Assembly: GCA_045613545.1 (NCBI GenBank)
Contig: JAZLBD010000016.1
Location: 1-64,000, forward strand
DNA: 64,000 nucleotides
Direction: 5' to 3'
From: Scatosoma sp045613545
Lineage (GTDB): Bacteria > Bacillota > Clostridia > Christensenellales > Borkfalkiaceae
Below the pieces are notes generated by a model. It worked only from the letters and a program-made list of their open reading frames with translations, made no database searches and was not told the DNA's origin. Both the position numbers and the translations under genes were made by a program. Shown here one piece after another: positions 39,236-46,712 of the stretch; positions within the stretch are counted from its first letter, which is position 1; each line of letters opens with the position of its first letter.

Positions 39236-39739
39236 ATGTCGGCGAATATTGAAGCAAAAAAGCAAATCGTTGAAGAGATTAAGGGAAAAATCACGGCAAG
39301 CAAATCGGTTGTGTTTGCAGACTACAACAAGCTCACCGTTTTGGAAGTGACGGCTCTTCGTAATCAATTCAAAGCAGCGAACTGCGAATACAAGGTGTAT
39401 AAGAACACCCTCGTGAGAAAAGCGTTTAACGAACTCGGCGTGACCGATTTCGATAACGATCTGAACGGAACCACCGCAACTGTGTTCTGCGCAGACGAAA
39501 CGAGCGGCGCAGCCGTTTTCGCAAAAGCAGTTAAGGCAGATCCCGCTTTAACGGAGAAGATTGTGCCCAAGTGCGCATATCTTGAAAACAAATATTTGGG
39601 GAAGGCAGAAGTTAAGGAGCTTTCCGCGATTCCTTCGAAAGAAGTGCTTATCGCAAAAATGCTCGGCTGTTTGCAATCGTCTATTTCCAAATTTGTTTAC
39701 GTATTGGATACTATCGCAAAAGCAAAAGAAGCAAACTAA
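39236..39739 (+). CDS. rplJ: 50S ribosomal protein L10 (uL10)
   Basis: 167 residues: EEIKGKITASKSVVFADYNKLTVLEVTALRNQFKAANCEYKVYKNTLVRKAF is the L10 N-terminal signature. The C-terminal helix (KMLGCLQSSISKFVYVLDTIAKAK) holds L7/L12 dimers. RBS AAAGGAGG. It is the first gene of the rplJ-rplL operon under the leader attenuator. Confidence 0.97.
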   Translation: MSANIEAKKQIVEEIKGKITASKSVVFADYNKLTVLEVTALRNQFKAANCEYKVYKNTLVRKAFNELGVTDFDNDLNGTTATVFCADETSGAAVFAKAVKADPALTEKIVPKCAYLENKYLGKAEVKELSAIPSKEVLIAKMLGCLQSSISKFVYVLDTIAKAKEAN

Positions 39740-39783
39740 TCAAAAAAACTATCACTTAAAAAATTATCGGAGGAAATTAAATC

Positions 39784-40155
39784 ATGGATATTCAAAAACT
39801 TATTGAAGACGTAAAAGCTATGTCCGTTCTCGAATTGAACGAACTCGTAAAAGCTCTTGAAGCAGAATTCGGCGTAAGCGCTGCTGCTCCCGTAGCTGCT
39901 GCTGGTGCTGCTGGTGCTGCTGAAGCTGCTCCCGCTGCAGAAGAAAAGACGGAATTTGACGTTGTACTCAAAGATATCGGTCCCAACAAGATCGCTATCA
40001 TCAAAGTTGTACGTGAAGCAACCGGTCTTGGCCTTGCAGACGCTAAGAAAGCAGTTGAATCTATGGGCGTTATCAAAGAAAACGCACCCAAGGCAGACGC
40101 AGAAGCTCTTGTTGCGAAGCTCAAAGAAAACGGCGCTACGGCTGAACTTAAATAA
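39784..40155 (+). CDS. rplL: 50S ribosomal protein L7/L12 (bL12)
   Basis: 123 residues. N-terminal dimerisation helices (MDIQKLIEDVKAMSVLELNELVKALEAEFGVS), an Ala-rich flexible hinge (about 38-55), and the C-terminal factor-binding domain EFDVVLKDIGPNKIAIIKVVREATGLGLADAKKAVE. It recruits translation factors to the ribosome. In most bacteria rpoB and rpoC follow; here a terminator and an unrelated gene follow instead. Confidence 0.97.
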   Translation: MDIQKLIEDVKAMSVLELNELVKALEAEFGVSAAAPVAAAGAAGAAEAAPAAEEKTEFDVVLKDIGPNKIAIIKVVREATGLGLADAKKAVESMGVIKENAPKADAEALVAKLKENGATAELK

Positions 40156-40180
40156 TCTTAAAACCATCGCTTGACAAGCA

Positions 40181-40214
40181 AAGCCGATTTGAGTAAATTC
40201 TCAAATCGGCTTTT
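40181..40214 (+). terminator. Terminator of rplJ-rplL
   Basis: A perfect 13 bp stem, AAGCCGATTTGAG / CTCAAATCGGCTT, loop TAAATT, then TTTT. Confidence 0.9.
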
Positions 40215-40282
40215 CGCTTGAAGGGAAAAGCAGTTGAGCGCTTTTGAAATTATTTATTCTTTCACTTTTTCTTTGTTTTTAC

Positions 40283-40311
40283 TTGACATATCCGCAAAAA
40301 GGGACTATAAT
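40283..40311 (+). promoter_or_regulatory. Promoter of the zinc-ribbon membrane protein gene
   Basis: TTGACA (40283-40288), 17 bp, TATAAT (40306-40311); both perfect. Confidence 0.87.
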
Positions 40312-40336
40312 AAATGTAAGAGCAAGGAGGCTAAAT

Positions 40337-40924
40337 ATGGTTTGTGAAAGATGTGGCCGTCCCTTAACCGTGGGGTCGGACGTTTGTGAAAATTGCGGTA
40401 TTGCATTGACGCAAAAGCAACTCGAAGCGTTGGCGAAAGAAGAGGTGGTTGCTACTGCCGTAGAAGGAGTGGAACGCCGTTGTTCAGGTTGTGGAGAAAT
40501 ACTCAGCGAAAGCGCAAATTATTGCCCCAACTGTGGTAAAAAATATAGAAATCCTACGGACGTACAACCCGTAGAGGTAAAAAAGGAAGAAAAATTGTTC
40601 TTGGGGATCAATTGGAACAAGGTCAATATTTGGGCCATTCTTTCGCTCGTGGTAGGGCTTGGTTTCCCTCTTTTGACGTTGTGGGGATTCTTCGATAAGA
40701 TTTACGTAAACGTATTTGGATTTATCTTGACGATTATTATCCCCGGCGTATTTACAATCCCCGGCATCGTGTTCGCTTGCATCGGTATGAAAAAGAGCGA
40801 TACGCTCTATGGACGCGGAGCAATCTTGTGCGTGTTCGTTGCAGCGCTTTGCTTCTTGCTTTTCCTCATCAACTTTATTTTGTTCAAAAACGATGCACTT
40901 CCCATTTTGAAGTCCCTCTTATAA
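40337..40924 (+). CDS. Double zinc-ribbon membrane protein
   Basis: 195 residues from ATG 40337 (AAGGAGG upstream). Two zinc ribbons: CERCGRPLTVGSDVCENCG (4-22) and CSGCGEILSESANYCPNCGKKY (about 53-74). Two to three membrane helices follow: VNIWAILSLVVGLGFPLLTLWGFF, VFGFILTIIIPGVFTIPGIVFACIGMKK, GAILCVFVAALCFLLFLINFILF. Zinc-ribbon plus DUF4190-like helices occur widely in Bacillota surface or stress proteins; the function is unknown. Single gene with its own promoter and a terminator that merges with the rsmA promoter. Confidence 0.75.
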   Translation: MVCERCGRPLTVGSDVCENCGIALTQKQLEALAKEEVVATAVEGVERRCSGCGEILSESANYCPNCGKKYRNPTDVQPVEVKKEEKLFLGINWNKVNIWAILSLVVGLGFPLLTLWGFFDKIYVNVFGFILTIIIPGVFTIPGIVFACIGMKKSDTLYGRGAILCVFVAALCFLLFLINFILFKNDALPILKSLL

Positions 40925-40935
40925 AATTAGCCTAT

Positions 40936-40973
40936 AAACGGCTGGCGTTGCTTGACAATGCTAGCCGTTTTTT
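40936..40973 (+). terminator. Terminator containing the rsmA -35 box
   Basis: A 15 bp near-continuous stem from AAACGGCT (40936) to AGCCGTTT (40970), with apex loop CTTGA, then TTT. The apex holds TTGACA of the rsmA promoter. Confidence 0.8.
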
Positions 40974-40981
40974 GTTATAAT
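40952..40981 (+). promoter_or_regulatory. Promoter of rsmA, apparently leaderless
   Basis: TTGACA (40952-40957), 18 bp, TATAAT (40976-40981). The ATG is at 40991, nine bases after the -10, so the transcript would have a leader of about 2-3 bases; no ribosome site exists. Confidence 0.82.
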
Positions 40982-40990
40982 AAGCGTGTT

Positions 40991-41836
40991 ATGGAAGATT
41001 TACGTTCAACCCTTATCAAACACGGGTTTCATTTCAAAAAACAGTTCGGGCAAAACTTTATTTCCGATAAAAACCTCCTCGCTTCCATCGTGGTGGCGTC
41101 GGGGGTGGACGCACGTACCACCGTCGTAGAAATCGGTTGTGGGGCGGGGACGCTTACGCGTGCGATTGCGGAAAAGGCGAAAAAGGTGTATGCGTTCGAT
41201 ATCGATAAAGATTTGCAACCCGTTCTTGCAGAAACCCTGAAAGGGCTGGAAAACGTAGAAGTCATCTTCCGTGATTTCAATAAAATAAACCTACGTGAAT
41301 TGGAAGAAGAGATCGGACCTTACACCGTTGTTGCCAACTTGCCCTATTATATCACGACCCCACTTCTTACCAAGCTTTTGGAAGAAGGGGAAAAGGTGGA
41401 AGGCATTTCGATTATGGTGCAAGAGGAGGTGGCTCGCCGCTTCTGCGCGAAAGAAAACACGGCGGATTACGGCGCGATCACGGCGGGGATCGCCTTAAAA
41501 GGTAGAGCGAAAATCGTTAAAAAAGTCCCTCGCACCCTCTTTTATCCGATGCCCAACGTCGATTCTGCCGTGGTGAAAATTGATTTCGACCGTGGCAGAC
41601 TTCCCGTAAAGAGCGAAAAAATGTATCGAGAGACGGTGCGTTGCGCCTTTTTGAATCGTAGAAAAACGCTGGAGAACAACCTCGTCGGATCGTTTGGATT
41701 TACGCGCGAAGAGTCGAAAGAGATCTTGCGCCAAGCGGAGATCGACGAAAAAGCGAGAGGGGAAGTCCTCTCGCCTGAAAAATTCGCTCGTCTTTCTGAT
41801 ATTTTATTCGACCACCCTAAAATGAAAAAATCGTAA
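40991..41836 (+). CDS. rsmA: 16S rRNA dimethyladenosine transferase RsmA (KsgA)
   Basis: 281 residues. LIKHGFHFKKQFGQNFISDKNLLASIV and the SAM motif VVEIGCGAGTLTRAIAEKAKKVYAFDIDKDL are standard. The catalytic NLPYYITTPLL (NLPY) targets adenines, and MVQEEVARRFCAKENTADYGAITAGIAL follows. It dimethylates A1518 and A1519 of 16S rRNA late in 30S assembly. No Shine-Dalgarno sequence precedes the ATG and the -10 box ends ten bases before, which suggests a leaderless mRNA. Confidence 0.96.
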   Translation: MEDLRSTLIKHGFHFKKQFGQNFISDKNLLASIVVASGVDARTTVVEIGCGAGTLTRAIAEKAKKVYAFDIDKDLQPVLAETLKGLENVEVIFRDFNKINLRELEEEIGPYTVVANLPYYITTPLLTKLLEEGEKVEGISIMVQEEVARRFCAKENTADYGAITAGIALKGRAKIVKKVPRTLFYPMPNVDSAVVKIDFDRGRLPVKSEKMYRETVRCAFLNRRKTLENNLVGSFGFTREESKEILRQAEIDEKARGEVLSPEKFARLSDILFDHPKMKKS

Positions 41837-41842
41837 AAAGAT

Positions 41843-41877
41843 ACCTCGTACACCTATACCGTGTACGAGGTGAATTT
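41843..41877. terminator. Terminator between convergent rsmA and PAP2 genes
   Basis: A perfect 11 bp stem, ACCTCGTACAC / GTGTACGAGGT, then GAATTTT. Confidence 0.8.
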
Positions 41878-41879
41878 TA

Positions 41880-42383
41880 TTAGAGGAACGCCCAAACGCC
41901 GGAAACCACGCCGATGAGCGCGCCGACGAATAGGTCGGAAGGGTAATGCAATCCGCAAAGATAACGGGTGTAGCTCATTCCAAGGCTCAAAAGAATGGTG
42001 ACGACGCCGAGGACGGGGAAAAACGCGAGCAGGGTTGTGCCGATTCCAAAACCGCTCGTTGCGTGCCGTGAGGGGAAAGACCGCCCCTTCGTGCTTTTTT
42101 TAAGCAAAGGCTCGATTCCGTTCTCATACGGGCGAGAGCGGTTGATCGTCATTCGCAAAACCGAACAGACGAGAAAACCGCTAAGCGGTAAAACGGCAAG
42201 TTTCAAACTGCTCCAAGAAAAGGCGTTCGCCCTCGCAAAGACGATGCCGAGCGACGTAAGATAAAGCCCCGTGAGCGCAAGCGCGCTTCCGATATGAAAA
42301 ATGAGCATAATTTTTTTTAGCAAAGGGCGTTTTTTGAAAAAATCAATTTGTTTTTGCAAGGTTTTTTTGTAAAATTCGTTCAT
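41880..42383 (-). CDS. PAP2-family membrane phosphatase
   Basis: 167 residues from ATG 42383. PAP2 motifs: (K/R)..INRSRPYENG, SFPSRHATSGFGIGTTLLAFF (catalytic SRH), and SYTRYLCGLHYPSDLFVGALIG (SR...G.HYPSD-like). About five membrane helices. Likely acts on undecaprenyl pyrophosphate or phosphatidyl phosphates at the outer face of the membrane, recycling lipid carrier. The promoter abuts the ATG (TATAAT-ATCCCT-ATG) with no ribosome site, so the mRNA looks leaderless. Confidence 0.88.
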   Translation of the reverse strand: MNEFYKKTLQKQIDFFKKRPLLKKIMLIFHIGSALALTGLYLTSLGIVFARANAFSWSSLKLAVLPLSGFLVCSVLRMTINRSRPYENGIEPLLKKSTKGRSFPSRHATSGFGIGTTLLAFFPVLGVVTILLSLGMSYTRYLCGLHYPSDLFVGALIGVVSGVWAFL

Positions 42384-42389
42384 AGGGAT

Positions 42390-42418
42390 ATTATAGCACA
42401 AACGAATGAAAAGAGCAA
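42390..42418 (-). promoter_or_regulatory. Leaderless-type promoter of the PAP2 gene
   Basis: Minus strand TTGCTC, 17 bp, TATAAT, then six bases ATCCCT to the ATG. Transcription starting 6-7 bases after the -10 would begin on the start codon. Confidence 0.72.
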
Positions 42419-42440
42419 CGGTTTAAGGGAACAAAAGCGA

Positions 42441-42469
42441 TTGACAAATACAACCGATTGGGGTATAAT
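42441..42469 (+). promoter_or_regulatory. Promoter of cysteine desulfurase gene
   Basis: TTGACA (42441-42446), 17 bp, TATAAT (42464-42469). Confidence 0.87.
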
Positions 42470-42496
42470 AAACGAAAACGAAAGGAGGAATTTACG

Positions 42497-43642
42497 TTGA
42501 AAGGGATTTATTTGGATTACGCCTCGACCACACCGCTTGACGGCGAAGTGCTCGAAGCGATGACGCCTTATCTTACGAGCGAGTTCGGAAACGCCGATTC
42601 GTTGCATTCCTTCGGTCGTAAAACGATGTCCGCCATAGATAAAGCAAGGGATATGCTTGCGGAAGACTTAGGCGTTTCGCCGAGTGAAATCTATTTCACT
42701 TCGGGGGGAACGGAAAGCGACAACTGGGCGATCTTTGGGCTTGCGCGTGCGCAAAAAGAGGTAGGAAAAACGCACGTCGTCGTGTCGTCTATCGAACATC
42801 ACGCCGTCCTTTCCGCTGTGGAAGAATTGGAAAGAGAAGGCTTTTCCGTCACGTACGTAGACCCGAATAAGCGGGGTATGGTCGAGCCGAACGCCTTTTT
42901 AGAGGCGATAAGACAAGACACGGGGCTCGTTGCCGTGATGCACGCAAACAACGAAACCGGCGTTTTGCAACCGGTGGAAGAGATTGCAAAACTGACGAAA
43001 GAAAAGGGGATCGTCTTTTTCTCCGACTGTGTACAGTCCGCGCCGTACGTAGCGTTAAAACCGAGGGAGATGGGGGTGGACGCCCTCTCGATTTCCGCGC
43101 ATAAGTTTTACGGCCCGAAAGGGATCGGCGCGTTGTACGTGAAAAAAGGGGTAAAAATAAAAAATTTGCATTTTGGTGGGGAGCAGGAGCGTGGCAAACG
43201 CGGTGGAACGTTGCCCACTGCCTCGATCGTGGGGCTGGCGCACGCCTATCGTAAATCCTGTCTCCATCGAGAGGTAAACAACCAGGCGATTGCTTCTGCT
43301 AGGCTCGCTTTTGAAAAAGTTTTGTTGGGAAGCGGTTTGCAAGTGACGGTCAACGGCGAGGGGAATAAGATTCCGTCCGTTTTGAACGTGCAACTTTACG
43401 GGGTGCACAACACGAGTTTTTTATCGAAAATGGACTTAGAGGGGGTGGCGCTTTCCGCTGGGGCTGCGTGCGCGAGCGCATCGCTAAAGCCGAGTGAAAC
43501 CCTCCTTTCGATGGGGCTAACCGAAGCGGAGGCAAGTGAGAGTGTGCGGTTTTCTTTTGGCAAGCACACGACGGTTTTGGAGGCGGAAGAGGCGGCGAGG
43601 ATTGCCGTCCGCGTGATAAAAGGGTTTGGGGACGAGGCGTAA
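42497..43642 (+). CDS. Cysteine desulfurase (NifS/IscS-like)
   Basis: 381 residues from TTG 42497, seven bases after AAAGGAGG; no ATG is closer. LDYASTTPLDGEVLEAMTPYL, YFTSGGTESDNWAIFG, SSIEHHAVL, MHANNETGVLQPV, and the PLP lysine in SISAHKFYGPKGIGALYVKKG. The catalytic Cys is in LSAGAACASASLKPSETLLSMGL. Class V aminotransferase fold; it delivers sulfur for Fe-S clusters or tRNA thiolation. No iscU or thiI is adjacent. The usual GSAC loop reads GAAC. Confidence 0.94.
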   Translation: MKGIYLDYASTTPLDGEVLEAMTPYLTSEFGNADSLHSFGRKTMSAIDKARDMLAEDLGVSPSEIYFTSGGTESDNWAIFGLARAQKEVGKTHVVVSSIEHHAVLSAVEELEREGFSVTYVDPNKRGMVEPNAFLEAIRQDTGLVAVMHANNETGVLQPVEEIAKLTKEKGIVFFSDCVQSAPYVALKPREMGVDALSISAHKFYGPKGIGALYVKKGVKIKNLHFGGEQERGKRGGTLPTASIVGLAHAYRKSCLHREVNNQAIASARLAFEKVLLGSGLQVTVNGEGNKIPSVLNVQLYGVHNTSFLSKMDLEGVALSAGAACASASLKPSETLLSMGLTEAEASESVRFSFGKHTTVLEAEEAARIAVRVIKGFGDEA

Positions 43643-43685
43643 GCAAAAAAAATTGTAAAAAAAGAGAAAAAACCCTGCGTAGTTC

Positions 43686-43714
43686 TTTACTAATCGAAAA
43701 AAATATGTTATAAT
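43686..43714 (+). promoter_or_regulatory. Promoter of the ferredoxin gene
   Basis: TTTACT (43686-43691), 17 bp, TATAAT (43709-43714). Confidence 0.82.
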
Positions 43715-43746
43715 ACACATATAGAAAATGCATGGAGGTCACGATC

Positions 43747-43920
43747 ATGGCACATAAAATTACCGAAGAATGTTTGGCTTGCGGCGCTTGCGCTGATGCT
43801 TGTCCCGTAAACGCAATCGCGCTTGGCGACAATGGCATCTACGTTATCGACGCTGAAACCTGTATCGACTGCGGCGCTTGTGAAGATGGATGCCCCGTTG
43901 GTGCAATTAAAGCAGAATAA
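43747..43920 (+). CDS. 2[4Fe-4S] clostridial-type ferredoxin
   Basis: 57 residues from ATG 43747 (GGAGGT upstream). Two CxxCxxCxxxCP cluster motifs: CLACGACADACPVNAI and CIDCGACEDGCPVGAI. The size and spacing match clostridial 8-Fe ferredoxins, low-potential electron carriers of anaerobes. Own promoter and strong terminator; codon use suggests high expression. Supports an anaerobic lifestyle. Confidence 0.96.
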   Translation: MAHKITEECLACGACADACPVNAIALGDNGIYVIDAETCIDCGACEDGCPVGAIKAE

Positions 43921-43938
43921 TTCACAGACCAAAAGCGA

Positions 43939-43972
43939 AAAAGGTGCGGAGAGTAAGAACCGCACCTTTTTT
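43939..43972 (+). terminator. Terminator of the ferredoxin gene
   Basis: A perfect 11 bp stem, AAAAGGTGCGG / CCGCACCTTTT, running into T6. Confidence 0.92.
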
Positions 43973-43988
43973 CCTAAAAGGGGGATTT

Positions 43989-44663
43989 ATGCAACTTTCC
44001 GAGTTTGAAGTCGTGGAAGATATGCTCATCGACAATCTAAAAATCGTACAAGATACGAGGCTGTATCGGTTTACCTCCGATTCAGTCTTGCTCTCGCGTT
44101 TTGCGGAGGATAGAAAGGGAGAAATTGCCGATTTTTGTTCGGGGAGCGGAATTGTCGCGTTTCATTATCACGCTTTGCATAAGGGACGTTCTTACGTCCT
44201 TTTCGAGATGCAGAAAGACCTTTGCAATCTTGCCCAAAAGACGATAGAACTCAATGGATTTGACAATTTCACGGTGGAAAACGTCAAACTGCAAGAGATT
44301 CCCGAAAAATACGTGGAAAAATTCTCGCTGATTTTGTGTAATCCACCCTATGAAAGAGGGGGGCTGGAAAACGATTGCTACGAAAAAGCGGTATGCCGAA
44401 AGGAAATTACGCTGACCCTTGCCGAGATCGCCAAAGCGGTGAAAAAATGTCTTTGCTTCGGCGGACGGCTTTGTATGGTACATCGCGCAGATCGGCTTGC
44501 CGAAGTGTGCTATACGCTCAAAAAAGAAAATTTAGAAGTGAAAAAATTGCAATTCGTCAAGGGCAAAGAGGGGGATACCCCCTACCTCGTACTGATCGAG
44601 GCGGTGAAAGGCGGAAAACCCGCCGTCAAAATTTTGCCAGATTGCATCAATCAAAGAGGATAA
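43989..44663 (+). CDS. tRNA1(Val) A37 N6-methyltransferase family (TrmN6/YfiC type)
   Basis: 224 residues from ATG 43989 (AAGGGGG upstream). DNLKIVQDTRLYRFTSDSVLLSRFA is the typical N-terminal substrate segment; motif I is IADFCSGSGIVAFHYHAL; the catalytic NPPY is in LILCNPPYERGG. The family methylates tRNA-Val adenine 37 at N6 in E. coli; the Bacillota homologue lies, as here, directly before rsmI, three bases apart. tRNA specificity in this group is inferred. Confidence 0.88.
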   Translation: MQLSEFEVVEDMLIDNLKIVQDTRLYRFTSDSVLLSRFAEDRKGEIADFCSGSGIVAFHYHALHKGRSYVLFEMQKDLCNLAQKTIELNGFDNFTVENVKLQEIPEKYVEKFSLILCNPPYERGGLENDCYEKAVCRKEITLTLAEIAKAVKKCLCFGGRLCMVHRADRLAEVCYTLKKENLEVKKLQFVKGKEGDTPYLVLIEAVKGGKPAVKILPDCINQRG

Positions 44664-44666
44664 GGT

Positions 44667-45470
44667 ATGGTAAGTTTTGTTGCGACCCCGATAGGGAATT
44701 TGAAAGATATCACTTTCCGTGCGATCGAAACGCTGAAAGAGGCGGACGTCGTCTTTTGCGAGGATACCCGTCACACTTTGAAACTGCTCACGGCGTACGA
44801 TATTAAAAAACCGCTACAATCCTGCCATAAATTCAACGAGCGGACGGTGGCGGAGCGGATTTTGGAAGAATCAAGAGCAGGAAAAAAGGTGGCGATCGTT
44901 TCCGACGCGGGGACTCCCGTCGTGTCCGATCCCGGCAATATCGTTTGTCAAGTTTTGCAAGAAGCGGGCGAGAAATATACGATCGTTCCGGGCGCGTGCG
45001 CCTTTATCTCCGCGCTCGTTTTGTCTGCGTTGCCCGCAGACAGGTTCGCGTTTATCGGGTTTTTGCCCGAAAAGAAAAAGGATAAAATCGAACTTCTTGA
45101 AAGATATAAATCGGTAGCTTGTACCCTCGCTTTCCACGTCGCGCCTCAGGACGTCGATAAGGACGTTTCGGCGATGTACGAAGTGTTTGGCGAAAGACGG
45201 GCGTGCGCGGTGCGTGAAATTACGAAAATCCATGAAGAGAGCATCCCTTTCCGTTTATCCGAAGGGCTCGTAGGCGAGAAGCGCGGGGAATACGTTCTTT
45301 TGGTCGAGGGGTGTCCGTTGCTGGAAAACCCGCTCAACGCGCTCTCCGAAAAGGAACATATTTTGCATTATATGAACGAGGGATATAATAAAAAGGACGC
45401 CCTCAAAAAGGTAGCGAAAGACCGTGGTGTGTCTAAATCGAGTCTGTATTCGTTTGCCATTGATTTATGA
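44667..45470 (+). CDS. rsmI: 16S rRNA 2'-O-methyltransferase RsmI
   Basis: 267 residues, tetrapyrrole methylase fold. MVSFVATPIGNLKDITFRAIETLKEADVVFCEDTRHTLKLL is the RsmI start; AIVSDAGTPVVSDPGNIVCQV and ALPADRFAFIGFLPEKK follow. It methylates the ribose of C1402 in 16S rRNA. Coupled to the upstream methyltransferase gene. Convergent with spmB: the two stop codons are directly adjacent with no terminator between. Confidence 0.96.
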   Translation: MVSFVATPIGNLKDITFRAIETLKEADVVFCEDTRHTLKLLTAYDIKKPLQSCHKFNERTVAERILEESRAGKKVAIVSDAGTPVVSDPGNIVCQVLQEAGEKYTIVPGACAFISALVLSALPADRFAFIGFLPEKKKDKIELLERYKSVACTLAFHVAPQDVDKDVSAMYEVFGERRACAVREITKIHEESIPFRLSEGLVGEKRGEYVLLVEGCPLLENPLNALSEKEHILHYMNEGYNKKDALKKVAKDRGVSKSSLYSFAIDL

Positions 45471-45986
45471 TCACATCATACGGCACAAAAAACAAGCCGT
45501 GATCACGGAAACGAAATAGACGATAAGGGAAATGAGGAGGGCTTTCGTCATTTTGCGCTCTTTCGTTCCTGCAAAATACACCGCTCCTATATAAAAGACC
45601 GTATCTGTCGTTCCGTGCAAGACGCACGCCGTTCGCGCGATATACGAATCGGCGCCGTAGGTTTCGACGATACGAGCGAGCTCCGCCGTACTGCCCGACC
45701 CCGACAGCGGTTTCAAAAGGACGAGCTCGGCGATTTCTTCGGGGATTCCCGCCCACTCTAAAACGGGCGAGATCCAACTTATGATTTTCGCTTCTAAACC
45801 GCTATACGTAAACAGTTTGGAAAGCATCATTACGGTGGCGATATACGGAAAAATAGAAAGAACCAAAGGGATCGCCCCTTTCACCCCCTCGGCAAACGTG
45901 TCGTAGAGGGGAATTTTTTTTAGGATCGCCAAAAGGAACGTGACGAGAAACAAAAGGGGTATTACAAAAGCAAAAATACCGATCAT
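45471..45986 (-). CDS. spmB: Spore maturation protein B
   Basis: 171 residues, five to six membrane helices with a nucleoside-recognition (Gate) domain: YDTFAEGVKGAIPLVLSIFPYIATVMMLSKLFTYSG, LLKPLSGSGSTAELARIVETYGADSYIARTACVLHGTTDTVFYIGAVYF. The SGSG...TYGADS...GTTDT core is diagnostic. SpmB with SpmA is needed for spore core dehydration in B. subtilis. It overlaps spmA by four bases. Confidence 0.94.
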   Translation of the reverse strand: MIGIFAFVIPLLFLVTFLLAILKKIPLYDTFAEGVKGAIPLVLSIFPYIATVMMLSKLFTYSGLEAKIISWISPVLEWAGIPEEIAELVLLKPLSGSGSTAELARIVETYGADSYIARTACVLHGTTDTVFYIGAVYFAGTKERKMTKALLISLIVYFVSVITACFLCRMM

Positions 45987-46585
45987 CTCGCACCTGCCCT
46001 GCCCATTCTTCGGGGTTGATAGGAAATCCTCGTCCGTTTTTTACGCGCAAATAAAAAAGTTAGGCAAACGCCGAGGAACGTAGAAAGAATCGTGGAAAGT
46101 AAACACGGCAAAAAAATATCCGATGGTGCGACGCTTTGCAAACTTGCGCGCAAAGTGATGACGGACGAGGGTATGAGTTGTAAGGACCCGGCGTTCAAAA
46201 CAAACAGCATCGTGAGTGCAAACTCGCTATCCTTTTCCTCTTTCAAGCGTTCCACCGCCGTGATGCCGTAAGGGGTGGCGGCGTTGCCAAGTCCCAAAAG
46301 GTTAGCGGACAAATTCATACTCACCGCCTCTACGCTCTCTTCCCCTTCGATACGGAAGAGTTTTTTTACGATCGGTCGGAAGAGTCGCGCGATTTTTTTA
46401 GCAACGCCTAATTTTTCCCACACCCGCATCAGCCCCAACCAAATGCAGTAGGAGGCGAGGATGGCGACGGATAGCGTTCCGGCACCGCTAGCGCCCTCGA
46501 GGAGAATGGACAAAAAGTGGTCGGGGGATAAAAAGAGCAACACGCAAAGCGAAAATAGGAAAAGAATGGAGAAAATAGCGTTCAT
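45983..46585 (-). CDS. spmA: Spore maturation protein A
   Basis: 200 residues, polytopic Gate-domain protein. LEGASGAGTLSVAILASYCIWLGLMRVWEKLGVAKKIARLFRPIVKKLF and NLSANLLGLGNAATPYGITAVERL are SpmA hallmarks. First gene of the leftward spmAB pair. Immediately upstream is TATAAT-AGCCCT-ATG, almost identical to the PAP2 gene's start region, with no ribosome site: probably leaderless. Confidence 0.94.
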   Translation of the reverse strand: MNAIFSILFLFSLCVLLFLSPDHFLSILLEGASGAGTLSVAILASYCIWLGLMRVWEKLGVAKKIARLFRPIVKKLFRIEGEESVEAVSMNLSANLLGLGNAATPYGITAVERLKEEKDSEFALTMLFVLNAGSLQLIPSSVITLRASLQSVAPSDIFLPCLLSTILSTFLGVCLTFLFARKKRTRISYQPRRMGRAGAR

Positions 46586-46591
46586 AGGGCT

Positions 46592-46597
46592 ATTATA
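46592..46597 (-). promoter_or_regulatory. Leaderless-type -10 of spmAB
   Basis: Minus strand TATAAT, six bases before the spmA ATG. The -35 is weak (TCTTTT at 17 bp spacing). Confidence 0.55.
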
Positions 46598-46641
46598 TGC
46601 GAGAAAAAAGGGGTAAAAGACAGGAAAAGGGGAAAAAGTAA

Positions 46642-46670
46642 TTTACTTTTTCGGGGAAATGTTGTATAAT
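46642..46670 (+). promoter_or_regulatory. Promoter of metG-tatD-radical SAM operon
   Basis: TTTACT (46642-46647), 17 bp, TATAAT (46665-46670). No T-box sequence lies between it and metG. Confidence 0.82.
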
Positions 46671-46712
46671 AGACGCAAAGCGTAGGAAAATCATGCCAAA
46701 AGGAGAAAGAAA

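Noticed and set aside
40171..40199. Extra promoter TTGACA-17-TAAATT inside the rplL terminator
   Set aside because: The spacing fits the nested-promoter pattern, but the -10 is weak, and a consensus promoter at 40283 already serves the next gene.
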